Below, one piece after another: positions 4,370 to 6,663 of a DNA stretch of 6,663 nt. This DNA is from Candidatus Melainabacteria bacterium (GTDB lineage Bacteria; Cyanobacteriota; Vampirovibrionia; Obscuribacterales; Obscuribacteraceae). The stretch spans positions 1-6,663 of the forward strand of contig PSRH01000049.1 in the NCBI GenBank assembly GCA_003175915.1, in the 5' to 3' direction. The position numbers were made by a program, and so were the translations under genes. The notes under the pieces were generated by a model, which was given only the letters and a program-made list of their open reading frames with translations, did not search any database and was not told where the DNA came from. How positions within the stretch are numbered: position 1 is the stretch's first letter; each line of letters begins with the position of its first letter.

Positions 4370-6220
4370 ATGGGTAGGGAACGCTCAAATCCTCCTGCGG
4401 ATTGGACGACGATCAATCCGGAAGTAGTCAACATAGCTTCGATGGCGGCGATGATGCGGCACGAACTGGCTGTATTATTCGCTATTGCCATAGTCATACC
4501 GATTGCCACTTTGCTTGGCTTTTTTCCTTTCTACCTTGCCATCCTGATTGGCTTTCTTTGCTTCCTGGGAATGTTGTTCTATGGTTGGGTGCCCTTTGTA
4601 TCGAGGAAACAGACTGCTGAATTGCACAGATATCTTTCCTGGATTTTTGCCACTCAACCTGGACAGGAACGAAACGTGCTGCTCAAGCCGTATCCGATTG
4701 AGGTCGCCTATAGACCGGTCGGCACTCTCTTAATAGCGGAAATCTATGGCGAAGAGAATCAACTAGAGCACGAAATCGTAGTTAGCGTTCCTCAGGCAAA
4801 TGCCCTTACCAAAGAGTCCTTAAATGTAAGAGAATCAGGCAAGATTCACTACGATCCAGAAACGCACGAGCCAGTTGTCATCGACTTTGGCTCTTTTCGT
4901 TGCTGGCGCGCTCTTGGTTTCGCTAGCCCACCTGATGCAACGCAGAAGGCAGCGGAGGGGAAGCTGCCCTGGCGGCAGACCGTGGCCATGAGCAGGTTGC
5001 ATCCCACTACGGCCGCCATGATTTGGGTAGTAGTATTCGGCTTCTGCTTTCGCTTTTTCATAAGCCCTGACGCATTCATGGCGATGGATGGCAGGGGCGG
5101 CTTCGGGCCGAGGAAGTGGGGCTTTATCGGTAATAAGGGACGAGTTCGCATTAAGCCACTCTTTGACAGAGTCAAGGGAGCCGGAGTACCGTCCAGCATC
5201 GGGCCTTTAGTTTGCCAGGCCATAAAGCCTCAAAAAAGTTTTCACGAGGGATTGGCAGCCGTATGCATAGGAGAGCAATGGGGCTTTATAGATAAGTGGG
5301 GAAACATAGCGGTTCAACCGCAATTCGATGATGTCGGTGATTTCTCAGAAGGACTTGCTTGTGTTGTCAAAGATGACAAATGTGGCTTTATCGATAGGAC
5401 GGGGCAAGTCGCTATTCCGCTGCAATTTGATCGCTCGGCATTCAACCACGACTTGATGTATTTCAAAGACGGGTTTTGTGTTGTTCAAAACACGCCGTTT
5501 TCAATGAACTATATCAATAAGAGAGGCGAACTCGTCTTGGGCAGAAGTTTCATGGACGCCGCGCCGTTTTCGGAAGGACTGGCTGTGATCGAGCTGATGC
5601 GAAACGGCACGAGGGTGATCGATAAGAGCGGCGCTTTTGTCTTCAGTATTCCCGTCAAATGGAGAGGATTTGCAAACGTGACGCCGGCGGGCAAATACTC
5701 GGAAGGAAATTTGCGCATCTGCGGCTGGACTCGGTCAGAAGCTCCTCAGCCACGCTACTGGTTTGTAGATAAAACAGGAAAACCGGTAGGCTCTCATAAC
5801 TATAAAGCAGCAAATGATTTCTCCGAAGGACTAGCAGCAGTGATGCCTATGGGCTCGAACAAATATGGATTTATCGATCAGACGGGCGAGCTAGTCATTA
5901 ATCCGGCTTACGAATTACCCGGCGACTTCCACGATGGCCTGGCTCCTGTGCGTTTGTATCATGGCGACAAAGGGGGCGAAAGTAATCTCTGGGGGTATAT
6001 CGATAAGAAGGGACAATGGCTCGTGCAGCCCCAGTTCACCAGCGCTCAGCCTTTCTCCGAAGGCAGGGCGGCCGTGCGAATGAGCGACGGCCTTTCTCAG
6101 AAGGAGGGTTATATCGATACGACCGGCCAACTTAGGATTCACGGAAATTTCACTAATTGCTTTCCATTTTCCGAGGAACTGGCAGCGGTGGAAATGCTCG
6201 TTCATCCTCCAGGGAAATGA
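4370..6220 (+). CDS. Membrane-anchored WG-repeat protein
   Basis: This encodes 616 residues. Two hydrophobic helices sit near 32-52 and 54-74, a soluble region of unknown fold at 75-208, a third helix near 213-232, then nine WG (KWG-type beta) repeats filling 250-605. Repeat motifs start at residues 250 (WGFIGNKG), 304 (WGFIDKWG), 338, 379, 414, 463, 499, 541 (WGYIDKKG) and 579; each is followed by an 'FSEGLA'-type motif (residues 291, 325, 365, 400, 443, 484, 520, 562, 600). Basic residues after helix 2 (RK at 79-80) and before helix 3 place residues 75-208 in the cytoplasm and the repeats outside. WG repeats are thought to form beta-sheet ligand-binding arrays, but their function is generally unknown. 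The ATG at 4370 lacks a clear ribosome binding site; its closeness to the PDZ stop codon suggests translational coupling. An ATG at 4442 is an alternative start that keeps all helices. The next gene starts 11 bp downstream. Confidence 0.88.
   Translation: MGRERSNPPADWTTINPEVVNIASMAAMMRHELAVLFAIAIVIPIATLLGFFPFYLAILIGFLCFLGMLFYGWVPFVSRKQTAELHRYLSWIFATQPGQERNVLLKPYPIEVAYRPVGTLLIAEIYGEENQLEHEIVVSVPQANALTKESLNVRESGKIHYDPETHEPVVIDFGSFRCWRALGFASPPDATQKAAEGKLPWRQTVAMSRLHPTTAAMIWVVVFGFCFRFFISPDAFMAMDGRGGFGPRKWGFIGNKGRVRIKPLFDRVKGAGVPSSIGPLVCQAIKPQKSFHEGLAAVCIGEQWGFIDKWGNIAVQPQFDDVGDFSEGLACVVKDDKCGFIDRTGQVAIPLQFDRSAFNHDLMYFKDGFCVVQNTPFSMNYINKRGELVLGRSFMDAAPFSEGLAVIELMRNGTRVIDKSGAFVFSIPVKWRGFANVTPAGKYSEGNLRICGWTRSEAPQPRYWFVDKTGKPVGSHNYKAANDFSEGLAAVMPMGSNKYGFIDQTGELVINPAYELPGDFHDGLAPVRLYHGDKGGESNLWGYIDKKGQWLVQPQFTSAQPFSEGRAAVRMSDGLSQKEGYIDTTGQLRIHGNFTNCFPFSEELAAVEMLVHPPGK
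5117..6184 (+). repeat. Nine coding WG repeats
   Basis: This is the part of the membrane protein gene that encodes the repeats (residues 250-605). Spacings between successive WG motifs are 54, 34, 41, 35, 49, 36, 42 and 38 residues. The DNA copies share short words such as 'ggctttatcgat' but have diverged greatly, so this is an old protein repeat, not a recent tandem duplication prone to slippage. Canonical motifs are repeats 1, 2, 3, 7 and 8; repeats 4, 5 and 6 have lost the WG dipeptide (NY, RV and WF in its place). Confidence 0.85.
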
Positions 6221-6231
6221 GTGGAGTATCA

Positions 6232-6663
6232 ATGTTGCAACGGTTTAGAAGTTTGGTATTCATTTTTTGCTGCTCATTGCTTTGTTCTGCACCTGTTTAT
6301 GGGCAGGCCTATTTACGCCCGCTTGCCACCATGCCCAGTGACACCGATCCACGCATAACTATTTTCAATCAGCCGCACATGAGTTGGTTGCCTGATGGCC
6401 GCCCGCGCAATCAGCTACTTGTCTTTCTCCCTGGTACCAACGGTCAACCACGAGCCAACTTTCCTTTTGCTCAGGCAGCCTCAGCGTTGGGTTATCACGT
6501 CATCTTCCTTATGTATCCGGATACTGTCGCAGCCCAACAAGTCTGTCCGCAGAGCCCTGATCCAAACGCATACATGAAGTTTCGCTTGGCGATAATTCAG
6601 GGCGGCGAGATCGACGGCCTGGGTTCAATCAGTCCGGCCGACTCAATTGAAAATCGTCTGACA
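6232..6663 (+). CDS. Exported alpha/beta-hydrolase-like protein, C-terminus beyond window
   Basis: The first 144 codons are present and the frame stays open to the right edge. The ATG at 6232 follows GGAG (6223-6226) with 5-base spacing. An in-frame ATG at 6217, overlapping the WG gene stop as ATGA, is an alternative adding five residues. Residues 1-24 form a signal peptide: Arg at 4 and 6, core at 8-19, cleavage after 'VYG'; a Cys-rich core (13, 14, 18) lacks a proper lipobox. The mature part has 'NQLLVFLPGTNGQP' (60-73), the first core strand and oxyanion-type loop of an alpha/beta hydrolase, then a helix and 'ALGYHVIFLMYPD' (85-97), a second core strand. Cys105 and the region to 144 resemble the segment before the nucleophile elbow, but the serine nucleophile, acid and histidine would lie outside the window. 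Enzymatic activity therefore cannot be confirmed. An extracytoplasmic esterase, lipase or depolymerase role is possible. Confidence 0.72.
   Translation, partial: MLQRFRSLVFIFCCSLLCSAPVYGQAYLRPLATMPSDTDPRITIFNQPHMSWLPDGRPRNQLLVFLPGTNGQPRANFPFAQAASALGYHVIFLMYPDTVAAQQVCPQSPDPNAYMKFRLAIIQGGEIDGLGSISPADSIENRLT

Noticed and set aside
5117..6184. Possible recent DNA tandem repeat in the WG gene
   Set aside because: The copies share only short words and differ in length, so they are diverged protein repeats rather than a slippage-prone DNA array.
6395..6577. 60-codon plus-strand frame near the right edge
   Set aside because: Out of frame with the hydrolase-like gene, which has a ribosome binding site, signal peptide and recognisable core strands.
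1..6663. CRISPR array, tRNA/rRNA, insertion sequence ends or phage genes
   Set aside because: No regularly spaced identical repeats, tRNA-type T-arm, terminal inverted repeats, transposase or integrase motifs were seen on either strand.

Overview
The window most likely comes from a diderm (two-membrane) bacterium of moderate GC content. The firmest support is an LpxI-type lipid A enzyme (1467-2327, minus strand). At least four other products carry N-terminal export signals or membrane anchors. The mix of LpxI, a WG-repeat membrane protein, PsbP/DcrB-like secreted proteins and low-complexity exported proteins reminds me of the non-photosynthetic cyanobacterial relatives (Vampirovibrionia/Melainabacteria, Obscuribacterales-like). 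That placement is an impression from protein style, with no marker gene behind it.

Layout. Positions 1-358 hold no convincing gene, only a possible stem-loop near 236-277. Next come two plus-strand genes: a secreted PsbP/DcrB-like protein that starts at a GTG (359-949) and an unrecognised 154-residue protein (1006-1470). The second one converges on lpxI and their stop codons overlap by four bases (1467-1470). A roughly 210-bp divergent spacer with a promoter-like TTGACA box separates lpxI from a plus-strand gene for an exported low-complexity protein (2539-3111). Two minus-strand genes follow: a 44-residue single-helix membrane protein (3153-3287), short enough to be missed by routine gene calling, and a 120-residue VOC/glyoxalase-fold protein (3403-3765).

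From 3824 to the right edge there is a tightly packed plus-strand set with 11-12 bp spacers. It encodes an exported PDZ-only protein (3824-4357), a 616-residue membrane-anchored protein with nine WG repeats predicted on the outer face (4370-6220), and the N-terminal part of an exported alpha/beta-hydrolase-like protein (6232-6663, cut by the window edge). The spacing suggests co-transcription. All three are predicted to act outside the cytoplasm, so a shared envelope or secreted function is plausible but unproven. A near-symmetric -10 element at 3802-3809 may fire both this set and the VOC gene in opposite directions.

The most interesting material is the PDZ / WG-repeat / hydrolase set, the alternating architecture of the WG repeats, and the small membrane protein. 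I see no RNA genes, CRISPR arrays, insertion sequences, phage genes or recognisable defence systems.
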